From the NCBI RefSeq assembly GCF_028401425.1, contig NZ_JAQOMS010000002.1:3100001-3164000 (forward strand): a stretch of DNA of 64,000 nt, in the 5' to 3' direction. Under the pieces are notes generated by a model. It was not told where the DNA came from and did not search any database. It was given only the letters and a program-made list of their open reading frames with translations. This document shows, piece by piece, positions 12,704 to 21,463 of the stretch. This DNA comes from Psychrosphaera algicola. Its GTDB lineage: Bacteria > Pseudomonadota > Gammaproteobacteria > Enterobacterales > Alteromonadaceae. Made by a program: the position numbers and the translations under genes. Position 1 is the stretch's first letter. Each line of letters opens with the position of its first letter.

Positions 12704-13013
12704 ATACCAATCCACCTTAATTTGTTCCCACTGAAGCCCAAGCCCTAGTACACATTTTAATGACTCTTTTTGTATCGCTAATGAAGCAATTCCATGCTTT
12801 TGTACATGAGTTCACAATGTCGTCATAACCTTTAAAACTTTTATTGGCTAAATGGTGCTGACGCATCCAACTCCATACTTGTTCGATTGGATTCAGTTCT
12901 GGTGAATATGGTGGAAGTTTTATTAGCGTCACATTATCAAATGGTTGTACCGTATCGAGCGTATGCCAGCCTGCACCATCCATGATAACTACGGCATGTC
13001 GGCCTATTGGTGT
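12704..13013 (-). mobile_element. IS630-family insertion sequence, copy 2 (truncated fragment)
   Basis: The left end (ATACCAATCC) and the first ~310 bp match copies 1, 3 and 4. The match stops abruptly at 13013 (GGTGT) inside the transposase gene. It shares a single TA(A) with copy 1. The 31 bases that follow (13014-13044) are not part of the element. Confidence 0.85.
12717..13013 (-). pseudogene. IS630-family transposase, C-terminal fragment (copy 2)
   Basis: Encodes only the last ~99 residues, from TPIGRHAVVIMDGAGWH through NPIEQVWSWMRQHH to the normal stop. The N-terminal two thirds, with the DNA-binding domain and first catalytic Asp, are gone. An open frame continues into the foreign 31 bp but has no transposase sequence. 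Not functional. Confidence 0.85.
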
Positions 13014-13044
13014 GTAGTGGCATAGTGATTTTGGCCACCTAATT
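13014..13044 (+). other. 31-bp orphan segment between IS copies 2 and 3
   Basis: GTAGTGGCATAGTGATTTT then GGCCACCTAATT separates the truncated copy 2 from copy 3 and matches neither the IS nor the 102-bp repeats. It could be the end of another mobile element that cut copy 2 and was later lost. No identification is possible without a search. Confidence 0.4.
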
Positions 13045-13057
13045 ATACCAATCCACC

Positions 13058-14095
13058 TTAATTTGTTCCCACTGAAGCCCAAGCCCTAGTACACATTTTA
13101 ATGACTCTTTTTGTATCGCTAATGAAGCAATTCCATGCTTTTGTACATGAGTTCACAATGTCGTCATAACCTTTAAAACTTTTATTGGCTAAATGGTGCT
13201 GACGCATCCAACTCCATACTTGTTCGATTGGATTCAGTTCTGGTGAATATGGTGGAAGTTTTATTAGCGTCACATTATCAAATGGTTGTACCGTATCGAG
13301 CGTATGCCAGCCTGCACCATCCATGATAACTACGGCATGTCGGCCTATTGGTGTCGCCTTTGATATTTGCTCCATATGCAATGTCATTACTTCTTTGTTA
13401 ACGTATGGAGTGATCAGCGCTTCTGTCCTTCCATTGCGTGGGCAGACTGCGCCGAAGAGATACGCATATTCAAATTGTTGCTGTTTGACCGCTCTTGGCC
13501 TAGTCCCTTTTTTTGCCCAAACTCTTGTCGTTGTATTTTGCTGTCCAAACCTTGCTTCGTCTTGAAACCATATATCCATATCTTTAGGCATAACATTAAA
13601 TGGAGTGTTAAGGATCGTTTCAGGGTGAACTTTTTTAAAAGTCTCTTGGTTATTCTGAGACTGCTTTGGGTGCTTAGAGCGACTCGTTATCCAGCTATAG
13701 CCTAAAGATTCGAGTAATTTGTAGACGGAATTCGGGTGGTAAGTTACGCCAAAGTTATCCACGATGTAACGGTGTATTCGTTCACCAGTCAATCTGCCGC
13801 CTGTTGCGCTAACGGATTGTTTTTCAACAAACTTGGCTAATTTTAGTTTTTGGATCTCGTTTAGATACGGTTCTCGTCCTTTTGCTTTTTTACTTTCCAA
13901 TCCATCTAAGCCAAAGGAAAGGTACCGCTTAATCCATTCATTAACGATACGCCGGCTTACGACTAGCATACTGGCTATCTGGGTTCTATTTTTACCATCT
14001 AGAAAATGGTAAACGGCCAAAAGGCGTAACTTTTTACGTGCGTTTTGTTCAGCTTTGGCTAAGGCCAAAACATCATTTTTAGAATTTACTTTCAC
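13058..14095 (-). CDS. IS630-family transposase, intact (copy 3)
   Basis: 345 residues. The N-terminal ~90 residues carry a helix-turn-helix region (RTQIASMLVVSRRIVNEWIKRYLSFGLDGL in pieces). A second winged region includes TGERIHRYIVDNFGVTYHPNSVY. The catalytic domain has DEARFG (first Asp, ~residue 181), IMDGAGWHTLD (second Asp, ~255) and PPYSPELNPIEQVWSWM (Glu, ~290), the IS630/Tc1-mariner DDE arrangement. It cuts the element at its inverted repeats and inserts it at TA. This is the only copy with a full reading frame and could mobilise the others. Copy 4 sits about 20 bp upstream of its start and may affect expression. Confidence 0.93.
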   Translation of the reverse strand: MKVNSKNDVLALAKAEQNARKKLRLLAVYHFLDGKNRTQIASMLVVSRRIVNEWIKRYLSFGLDGLESKKAKGREPYLNEIQKLKLAKFVEKQSVSATGGRLTGERIHRYIVDNFGVTYHPNSVYKLLESLGYSWITSRSKHPKQSQNNQETFKKVHPETILNTPFNVMPKDMDIWFQDEARFGQQNTTTRVWAKKGTRPRAVKQQQFEYAYLFGAVCPRNGRTEALITPYVNKEVMTLHMEQISKATPIGRHAVVIMDGAGWHTLDTVQPFDNVTLIKLPPYSPELNPIEQVWSWMRQHHLANKSFKGYDDIVNSCTKAWNCFISDTKRVIKMCTRAWASVGTN

Positions 14096-14117
14096 ATTTA
14101 TAAACGATTAGACTGTA

Positions 14118-15226
14118 ATACCAATCCACCTTAATTTGTTCCCACTGAAGCCCAAGCCCTAGTACACATTTTAATGACTCTTTTTGTATCGCTAATGAAG
14201 CAATTCCATGCTTTTGTACATGAGTTCACAATGTCGTCATAACCTTTAAAACTTTTATTGGCTAAATGGTGCTGACGCATCCAACTCCATACTTGTTCGA
14301 TTGGATTCAGTTCTGGTGAATATGGTGGAAGTTTTATTAGCGTCACATTATCAAATGGTTGTACCGTATCGAGCGTATGCCAGCCTGCACCATCCATGAT
14401 AACTACGGCATGTCGGCCTATTGGTGTCGCCTTTGATATTTGCTCCATATGCAATGTCATTACTTCTTTGTTAACGTATGGAGTGATCAGCGCTTCTGTC
14501 CTTCCATTGCGTGGGCAGACTGCGCCGAAGAGATACGCATATTCAAATTGTTGCTGTTTGACCGCTCTTGGCCTAGTCCCTTTTTTGCCCAAACTCTTGT
14601 CGTTGTATTTTGCTGTCCAAACCTTGCTTCGTCTTGAAACCATATATCCATATCTTTAGGCATAACATTAAATGGAGTGTTAAGGATCGTTTAGGGTGAA
14701 CTTTTTTAAAAGTCTCTTGGTTATTCTGAGACTGCTTTGGGTGCTTAGAGCGACTCGTTATCCAGCTATAGCCTAAAGATTCGAGTAATTTGTAGACGGA
14801 ATTCGGGTGGTAAGTTACGCCAAAGTTATCCACGATGTAACGGTGTATTCGTTCACCAGTCAATCTGCCGCCTGTTGCGCTAACGGATTGTTTTTCAACA
14901 AACTTGGCTAATTTTAGTTTTTGGATCTCGTTTAGATACGGTTCTCGTCCTTTTGCTTTTTTACTTTCCAATCCATCTAAGCCAAAGGAAAGGTACCGCT
15001 TAATCCATTCATTAACGATACGCCGGCTTACGACTAGCATACTGGCTATCTGGGTTCTATTTTTACCATCTAGAAAATGGTAAACGGCCAAAAGGCGTAA
15101 CTTTTTACGTGCGTTTTGTTCAGCTTTGGCTAAGGCCAAAACATCATTTTTAGAATTTACTTTCACATTTATAAACGATTAGACTGTAAGTGCTGTTATT
15201 AGATCACAATTTAAAATGAAATGGTA
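14118..15226 (-). mobile_element. IS630-family insertion sequence, copy 4 (nested in copy 3)
   Basis: Complete element of 1,109 bp with both terminal repeats, inserted in the end of copy 3 in the same orientation. TA flanks both sides (14116-14117 and 15227-15228). It differs from copy 3 by two one-base losses inside the transposase gene and is otherwise nearly identical, so the insertion is recent. Confidence 0.88.
14131..15166 (-). pseudogene. IS630-family transposase, two frameshifts (copy 4)
   Basis: The same gene as in copy 3, with a T run of six instead of seven near 14581-14586 and a missing C in atcgTTtagg near 14690 (the intact copy reads gtttcagg). The N-terminal ~155 residues are in one frame and the last ~155 in the correct C-terminal frame. 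Real decay and sequencing error are both possible. Confidence 0.82.
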
Positions 15227-15282
15227 TAAGTGCTGTTATTAGATCACAATTTAAAATGAAATGGTATAATTTAACAAGCTAT

Positions 15283-15315
15283 GGAATGACGTTTTATGTT
15301 CCGAACTTATGAGCT
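15283..15315 (+). repeat. Tail of the fourth 102-bp repeat, beyond the IS array
   Basis: GGAATGACGTTTTATGTTCC then GAACTTATGAGCT equals the end of each repeat unit. With the fragment ending near 11580 it shows that the IS array entered an existing repeat copy. Confidence 0.8.
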
Positions 15316-15773
15316 AATTTAAAGTGAACTTAACTTCTTCTAGACGTGATCCATCATCTCAAAATCACGAAACGATATTTGAGATTTTCTTCAGGTTGCT
15401 AAGGACATATCATTAACCGAAATATTTGGCTTATTAAATTCGAATAGTGAAATGCATCTGTATTTAACAGGATTTACAAATTTTAGAAGCGGTCTGATGA
15501 ATTAATCAGGTTTGTAGTAAAAGGTTCATTGATTAACTTTTGCTTTTTGACTAAATAAACTGTATCAATAACAACTATATATTTTTACTTCTCTATAGAT
15601 GTCTAATAATCCTAGTTTGATTTAGAGTATTGGGTTTGACTTTTTTTAACATCGACTAATTTTAGTCAACTGTGTAGTTGTTTTATATTTGTTCAATGCT
15701 GCACATTTGTCCTACACAAAGTGTTTAATTTTTGTCTGTTTAGAAAGTGATATAAAAGTTTACTAGTTTTTGG

Positions 15774-15790
15774 CTGGTTTTATGTTTGCA
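15774..15790 (+). promoter_or_regulatory. Candidate sigma-54 promoter of the T6SS operon
   Basis: CTGG (GG at 15776-15777), ten bases, then GC within TTTGCA (15788-15789). This is the -24/-12 spacing of sigma-54, with a strong -12 half and a weak -24 half. It lies about 140 bases before tssB. Two palindromes upstream, GACTAATTTTAGTC (15654-15667) and CAACTGTGTAGTTG (15667-15680), are about 100 bp away, a reasonable place for an enhancer-binding activator. Many T6SS operons are sigma-54 dependent. No activator gene is in the window. The rest of 15316-15930 is AT-rich with no gene seen. Confidence 0.35.
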
Positions 15791-15930
15791 AAAATAGAAC
15801 CATCAGATAACTAGAGTGTGGTTCATAAAGTAATTGGTTATAAGTTAGCTTTTCAGAACACCATTATGCTTTAACTGTATAAGTTGACTGTAAGAATAAA
15901 ATAAAACTTCATAATGCGAAAGGATAAGAT

Positions 15931-16419
15931 ATGAGTAAGAAAAAGAGCGGTTCAGTAGCACCAAAGGAAAGGGTCAATATTTCATACAAACCCGCTGTAG
16001 GTGACGCAAATGCCCAAATAGAATTGCCTATGAAAATACTAGTAATGGGGCAATTTTCTTCTCAAGCTGATGATAAAGTCATGGAAGAAAGGGAGATTGT
16101 TAACATTAACAAGAATAACTTTGACGAAGTTATGGGATCGATGGATTTAGACATTAATTTTACAGTCCCTAATAAACTTTCCGATAATGACGAAGAATTA
16201 TCAATAAACTTATCTCCTAAAAGCCTCAAAGATTTTACGCCAGACAAATTGGTTGAGTCAGTTCCAGAATTAAAGCAAATAATTGAATTAAGAAATGCAT
16301 TAAAAGCATTAAAAGGCCCTTTAGGTAATGTACCTAAAATGCGTCGCACTATTCAAAATATGTTGGCTGATGAAAGCCAAAGAAGTCAACTTGTTAAAGA
16401 AGTTGGCGTTAAGAAATAA
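15931..16419 (+). CDS. tssB: T6SS sheath small subunit TssB (VipA)
   Basis: 162 residues, the usual TssB length. It has the family start KERVNISYKP, the ELPMKILVMGQFSS motif, then FDEVMGSMDLDINFTVPNKL, DFTPDKLVESVPELKQI and a C-terminal helix with RNALKALKGPLGNVPKMR. TssB and TssC form the cytoplasmic contractile sheath around the Hcp tube; contraction drives the spike into a target cell. First gene of the cluster, ATG at 15931 after aaagga, 26 bases before tssC. A second TssB-like domain is encoded in the fusion gene at 24946. Confidence 0.95.
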   Translation: MSKKKSGSVAPKERVNISYKPAVGDANAQIELPMKILVMGQFSSQADDKVMEEREIVNINKNNFDEVMGSMDLDINFTVPNKLSDNDEELSINLSPKSLKDFTPDKLVESVPELKQIIELRNALKALKGPLGNVPKMRRTIQNMLADESQRSQLVKEVGVKK

Positions 16420-16445
16420 TCAGCTAAGGATAAAAAGGTAGGAAA

Positions 16446-17902
16446 ATGGCTAATACAGATGACGGAATTGTCGAAGTCACACTCGTAGAAGAAATTTTAG
16501 ATTTTACAAAAATAAGCCAGCAAGACGAAAGCTATCCTGTTGTAAAACAGGGTGTAGAAGCTTTTTACAAGATGTACTTGCTAGAGAATCTGTTGAAAGT
16601 GTTCGTATTGATAAGTCACTAGTTGACACAATGATCGATGAATTGGATCAGCGTCTAAGTGCACAAATTGACGAAATACTTCATAACGAAGTTGTAAAGT
16701 CTATTGAAAAACCTTGGGCGAGTTTAAACTTCTTATTAAATAGAACCGATTTTTCACAAAATATTAAGGTTCAAATTTTAAACGCTAGCAAAAACGACTT
16801 AGTTGACGATTTTGAAGATGCACCTGATATCACTCAGACTGGTTTGTATCGTAAGATCTATACAGATGAATACGGTCAATTTGGTGGTGAACCATTTGGT
16901 GTTGTAATAGGCGACTATGACTTTAATTATAAAGCTCCAGATGTTGAACTTCTTTCAAACATGGCATCGTTAAGTGCTATGACTCATGCGCCGTTTATAA
17001 GTGCAGCGAGTTGTGAGTTTTTTGGAGTCGATAAGTATGAAGAATTGCCGACATTAAAAGAAGTTGAATCAATATTCGACGGCGCACAATATGCTAAATG
17101 GAACGGATTTAGAGAAAGTGATGATGCTCGATATGTTGGCTTAACACTTCCTAGTTTCATGTTGCGTCCAACCTATGGTGAAGACCTGGTTGTTCGCTCT
17201 TTTAATTATCAAGAAAAAGTTACATCGAAGGAAGATTATCTTTGGGGTAATGCTGCATATGCTTATGCAAGTCGATTAGCAGATAGTTTCGCACAATTTA
17301 GATGGTGTCCGAATATTATTGGACCTCAATCTGGTGGTGCAGTCGAAGACTTGGCTATAGACGTTGTTGATGTTGATGGCAGTGAAGAAGTTCGTGGCCC
17401 AGTTGAAGTTGTCATTTCAGACAGAAAAGAGTACGAACTGTCTGAACTGGGCTTTATTCCGTTGACGTTAAGAAAAGGTGGCGATCACGCTGTATTTTTC
17501 TCTTCAAACTCAGTTCAAAAAGCAATTAAATTTGGCAATGATGCCGAAGGTCAGATCGCTGAGTTAAATTATCGTTTAGGCACGCAACTTCCTTATTTGT
17601 TTATCGTTTGTCGTTTAGCGCATTATATTAAAGTGCTACAACGTGAAAACTTAGGTAGTTGGAAGACAAGGGCTGATCTTGAAACTGAACTTAATAAGTG
17701 GTTGAGAAGGTATGTTGCAGATCAAGAGAATCCATCTCCAGCAACTAGAAGTGCTCGCCCTTTAAGAAAAGCCGAATTGGTTGTTTCTGAAGATAAAAGT
17801 GATGCAGGTTGGTTCTCTGTAGCATTAAGCGTTACACCACATTTCAAGTTTATGGGGGCTAATTTTACATTATCCTTAGCAGGGTCATTAGAGAAAGCTT
17901 AA
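16446..17902 (+). CDS. tssC: T6SS sheath large subunit TssC (VipB), one frameshift
   Basis: Starts MANTDDGIVEVTLVEEILDF. At about 16567 a T run (five instead of six) breaks the frame. Correction gives GVEAFLQDVLARESVESV and a ~485-residue protein, normal for TssC. Features: IDELDQRLSAQIDEILH, EYGQFGGEPFGVVIGDYDF, APFISAASCEFFG and LPSFMLRPTYG. Near the C-terminus come QLPYLFIVCRLAHYIKVLQRE and the handshake-strand region PLRKAELVV. It partners TssB. Its ILHNEVVKSIEKPWASL region is somewhat further from the usual pattern than that of the fusion protein. The frameshift is probably a sequence error. Confidence 0.94.
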
Positions 17903-17992
17903 CAACCTTGGTGAAGTCCACATACCAGTGAACTTCACCGATAAATTTATTTAACATGGTGATATACCACCTATTGATAGGGAACTTTGATT

Positions 17993-18538
17993 ATGCCAAA
18001 CGAAATTTTTGTGACGATAGAAGATGCTGAAGGGAATAACCTGACCGAAGGTGCTTCGTCTAAAGAAAGTATAGCTTCATACTATAAAGAAGAGCATTTA
18101 GATAAGATATTTGCCTGGGCTTTTGAGCAAAAAAGTGTTTTACCGATAGATCCAAGAAATGGTCAAGTTACTGGGGTCAGAAGGCATGAATACTTTGAAA
18201 TAACAAAATTGATTGATAAAAGTAGTCCAATATTGGCGCAACTATTGTCTCAACCTACAGACTTGAATATCCATATTGAATTTTATCGTTCACCTGATGA
18301 AACAAGTGGTGGTGAGCCTGTACGTTACTATCAAATTAAAGTAGCAGAAGCGAAACTGATAAGCCTTTCTACAGTGTCGCCTAATGCAATGGATCCTAGC
18401 AATGATAATTATATGGCTACAGAAAAATTGCAGTTTAGTTTTAATGCAATAGCATGGAAACATGACATTTGCGGAACTGAATGTGTAGATTCATCGTCAA
18501 ATGGTGAAAATACAGAATTAGTCGCATTTGACGATTAA
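17993..18538 (+). CDS. hcp: T6SS tube protein Hcp, first copy
   Basis: 181 residues from ATG 17993 (an in-frame TTG at 17987 is less likely). It begins PNEIFVTIEDAEGNN and contains FAWAFEQKSVLPID, RRHEYFEITKLIDKSSPILAQLL and YYQIKVAEAKLISLSTVSP, all Hcp-family elements. Hcp hexamers stack into the inner tube and can carry effectors in their lumen. It differs clearly from the second hcp at 26691. A strong hairpin follows the stop codon and may set the Hcp level apart from the downstream genes. Confidence 0.92.
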   Translation: MPNEIFVTIEDAEGNNLTEGASSKESIASYYKEEHLDKIFAWAFEQKSVLPIDPRNGQVTGVRRHEYFEITKLIDKSSPILAQLLSQPTDLNIHIEFYRSPDETSGGEPVRYYQIKVAEAKLISLSTVSPNAMDPSNDNYMATEKLQFSFNAIAWKHDICGTECVDSSSNGENTELVAFDD

Positions 18539-18545
18539 GAAAGCG

Positions 18546-18577
18546 GAACCAGCAATAGTAACTTCTATTGCTGGTTC
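18546..18577 (+). terminator. Hairpin after hcp (attenuator or mRNA-stabilising stem)
   Basis: GAACCAGCAATAG and CTATTGCTGGTTC form a perfect 13-bp stem with a 6-base loop, 7 bases after the hcp stop. No T run follows, so it is probably not a full terminator. A partial stop or a 3' end protector for hcp mRNA is more likely. Confidence 0.6.
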
Positions 18578-18615
18578 TAAATGTGTTAAAGCGATTAAAA
18601 CGATAAAATGACAAA

Positions 18616-19259
18616 ATGCAAAATAAAGCCATATTTTCTATTTTTTTATATATGTACTTTTCCTAACCGGCTGTGCAACGCCACTTCCTGAATGGAAAGG
18701 TACAATAGAGGAACATCCTCCACTGACAATCGACGATCCACAAATTGAAGGCAATAATTTGATTTGGCAGTGGCACACAAATAAATGGCATTATCGGGGC
18801 AACGCCGAAATTGTTGATGCCTATGAAACTTGGGATTATGATCCCGCAGCGATAGTCTTCCGTTTTCAAACACCACCACAACTGAATTTATACGTTGGAA
18901 AACCGCATAGTTTGTACTTAAAAGTTTTTCAACTGTCTGACCTAAAAGTATTTAAAGATATAGCGAGTACGCCCGCAGGAATTAGAGAGCTACTTACTAG
19001 TAAGAAAGAAGATATTGATACGAGTATCGTTGCTTCTTCAGACTTAACTATTTCACCAAGTAGTAATGAAGTGATAACGGTAGATAGATTTAAAGAAACA
19101 AAATTTGTAGCGGTTGTTGCTGGTTATTATCAACTGCAGACGGAAGATAGTGTTCAAATATTTGAAATCCCTTCTGTTGCCAATCGAACCGAGTATTCCG
19201 CGTCTACAATTAGTAATCTGAACCCATTTTCTGAACTATGGTATTTCAGAGGCAGCTAG
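18616..19259 (+). CDS. tssJ: T6SS outer-membrane lipoprotein TssJ, frameshift in the signal peptide
   Basis: The mature part contains HSLYLKVFQLSDLKVFKDI and FVAVVAGYYQL, typical of TssJ (VasD/SciN). A start at ATG 18616 reads MQNKAIFSIF, then leaves frame in a run of seven T (18641-18647). With one T restored it continues FIYVLFLTGCATP, a textbook lipobox with Cys ~20. TssJ is anchored in the outer membrane and binds the periplasmic end of TssM. Corrected length is ~214 residues. It lies between hcp and tssK as in many T6SS clusters. Confidence 0.88.
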
Positions 19260-19369
19260 AATTAAGGTATGGGTTGATTTAGGCGTAACAAAAATATCTA
19301 GAGTGCAAATGCTCGCTCAATAATAATAATTTATGCCGTCAGACATATAAACGAGTAAAGGATAACTTA

Positions 19370-20761
19370 GTGAATTTCAATAAACCATTATTTTGGCATC
19401 AGGGACTCTTCCTTCAGCCTCAACACTTTCAATATCAGTCTTTGCATTCGCAACAAGCTGTATATCAACTTTACGGTATAAATAACCCATTCCCGTGGGG
19501 CGTTTCGAATATGCATCTTGACAGTCAAGCACTTAATAGGGGCTTTGTAGAGCTAAATACTCTTGATGTATTGTACGAAGATGGTTCATTAGTTTCGTTT
19601 CCTGAAAATGCGTTAATTGCGCCTCGCAGTTTTGAAAGCCACTGGCAAGATCGTACCAAAGGCATAATCGTTTTAGCAGTAATTTCAAAGCTCAGTGATA
19701 GTAGAAGTAATGTTACTCAGGTTCCAAGTTATGATAATAGCCAAATTATCTCTACCCGTTACGTGTCAAGTATCGAGGGTGAATCGATTAAAGATGTCCA
19801 TCAAGGCGACCAGTCAGTTACTGTTAAAACGATGAAATATGTCGTTAGGTTAATATTTGAGGACGAAATTGAACAGTTTTCAGATTGTTTAATTATGCCA
19901 ATAACTAAGCTTGAAGAAATTGAAGACGTCGTGATGTTCAGTAAAGAGTTCATTCCAGCTTCCGTTTGCATCAATGCGTCTTCCATTATGATGGATCAAC
20001 TTAAAGAGATTAGAGACGAGTTACTCGGGCGTTCTAAACAACTGGAAAATTATAAAAATACTTCTACTTCAAGAAGTGCCGAGTTTAATCCGGTTTCAGA
20101 ACGCTACCGTAGTGCGTTAAGAGTGATTGCTCGATATGCCCCAATGTTAAATCATTACTTAGAACACCCATCGATTACGCCATTTGAAATGTTTGGCCAT
20201 ATTCGAGCATTAATAGGTGAATTATCAACATTTTCTGCACGCTACAGTATATTAGGTGAATCATTAGACGGAACCGTTTCGACGATTAAGTATAATCACC
20301 GTGAGTTATTCCAGTCATTTGAGAAAACGAAGGCCTTGTTAGTCAGCTTATTGGATGAGTTAACAGTAAGTCCAGAGCTTTTGGTACGATTGGAAAAACA
20401 AGACGACGGGTCATATAACTGTAAGTTACCAAGCGAATTTTTTGTTAGACAGCATAGTATGTACTTGCTGTTAGAAAGTAATCTAGCGGCGAATGACTAT
20501 ATCAGTTCGTTTAAAAATTATGCGAAACTTGGGGCGAAATCCCATGTTGAACGCTACGTACAAAGCGCAATACTAGGGGTTGAGTTCACTCATTTGGATG
20601 AACAACCAACAGGATTAGAACAACGTCCTAAAGTGACCTACTTTACAATTGATCGAACCAGCAGTAAATGGAAGGCAATTGAAGAAGAAGGAATGTTTGC
20701 AGTACATTGGGACGATGCCCCGGACGATTTGATTATTGAAATGGTTTTGGTAAGAGGTTAG
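19370..20761 (+). CDS. tssK: T6SS baseplate protein TssK
   Basis: 463 residues from GTG 19370, which follows aaagga. It has the family opening KPLFWHQGLFLQPQHFQYQ, then FELNTLDVLYEDGSLV-like sequence, ISALRVIARYAPMLNHYLEHPS-like helices and a C-terminal domain. TssK trimers connect the baseplate wedges (TssE, F, G) to the membrane complex through TssL and TssM. Intact. The stop is followed by a gggag site and tssL after 8 bases. Confidence 0.95.
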   Translation: MNFNKPLFWHQGLFLQPQHFQYQSLHSQQAVYQLYGINNPFPWGVSNMHLDSQALNRGFVELNTLDVLYEDGSLVSFPENALIAPRSFESHWQDRTKGIIVLAVISKLSDSRSNVTQVPSYDNSQIISTRYVSSIEGESIKDVHQGDQSVTVKTMKYVVRLIFEDEIEQFSDCLIMPITKLEEIEDVVMFSKEFIPASVCINASSIMMDQLKEIRDELLGRSKQLENYKNTSTSRSAEFNPVSERYRSALRVIARYAPMLNHYLEHPSITPFEMFGHIRALIGELSTFSARYSILGESLDGTVSTIKYNHRELFQSFEKTKALLVSLLDELTVSPELLVRLEKQDDGSYNCKLPSEFFVRQHSMYLLLESNLAANDYISSFKNYAKLGAKSHVERYVQSAILGVEFTHLDEQPTGLEQRPKVTYFTIDRTSSKWKAIEEEGMFAVHWDDAPDDLIIEMVLVRG

Positions 20762-20769
20762 GGAGCGAC

Positions 20770-21411
20770 ATGAGATTAGTTGACTGCTTTATTGGAAGTT
20801 TAAGTTATACCATGCAGGTTGTTGAACATGCAGAAATCGACAAAGAAAATAGTTATGATTCTGTGCGTTCACACATTACTAGCCAGTTAGATAGTTTACT
20901 GGGTTTTGCACTAGACGGGGGTTATACCAAATCTCAATACCAGTCGGCACTTTTTGCTGTTGTAACCTTTATAGATGAAAAACTCATCGCTTCAAAGTGG
21001 GAACATAGGAAGGTTTGGGGGCGAAATTTACTGCAACGTTTCTATTTTGATACAACCCAAGGTGGTGTTGAGTTTTTACAAAGTTAGATGGACTAAATCC
21101 ATTTAACCCTGCAGAGCGGGATATAAGAGAAGTATATTATTACTGTTTAACTCTCGGATTCACCGGGAAGTTTTATGATTCAGGACTTCAGTCACAACTT
21201 GATTCAATAAAGTACGACAATTACAAATTGTTAGCTGATGAGTTGAATGATGAAGCCACGTTGTTTCAGGAGCTTATTCTAAGAAAAAGGTTGAAGGGAA
21301 GATACACGTTAAAAAGACTTTTCTCCGCTAGTTTATGGTGGACCTATTTTAATCGTAGCTTTCGCTTACTTTTTCTTTAAAAAGATCTGGTTGGTTTGGC
21401 GAACTTTTTAG
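20770..21411 (+). CDS. tssL: T6SS membrane protein TssL (DotU/IcmH type), two frameshifts
   Basis: The N-terminal part (MRLVDCFIGSLSYT, FAVVTFIDEKLI, WGRNLLQRFYFDTTQGGVEF) is typical of TssL's cytoplasmic helical domain. It leaves frame at about 21080, where one A is missing. NPFNPAERDIREVYYYCLTLGFTGKF continues to about 21320. There a second shift hides the C-terminal LVYGGPILIVAFAYFFF transmembrane helix and the TAG at 21409-21411. Corrected length is ~213 residues: a short TssL with one membrane anchor and no peptidoglycan-binding extension. It works with TssJ and TssM in the envelope complex. Confidence 0.9.
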
Positions 21412-21463
21412 TTATCTCAATATGATAACTACCTCTTAAAATTAACAAAATTATGAGTCAGCC

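Larger units (their letters stand above)
13045..15266 (-). mobile_element. IS630-family insertion sequence, copy 3 (interrupted by copy 4)
   Basis: Left part 13045-14117 holds an intact transposase gene. The last ~40 bp (about 15227-15266, agtgctg to GGTA) lie on the other side of copy 4. The split point is the TA of gactgTAagtgctg, present on both sides of copy 4, so this is a clean nested insertion with TA duplication. The right end is followed by TA(A) and the tail of the 102-bp repeat. Confidence 0.85.
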
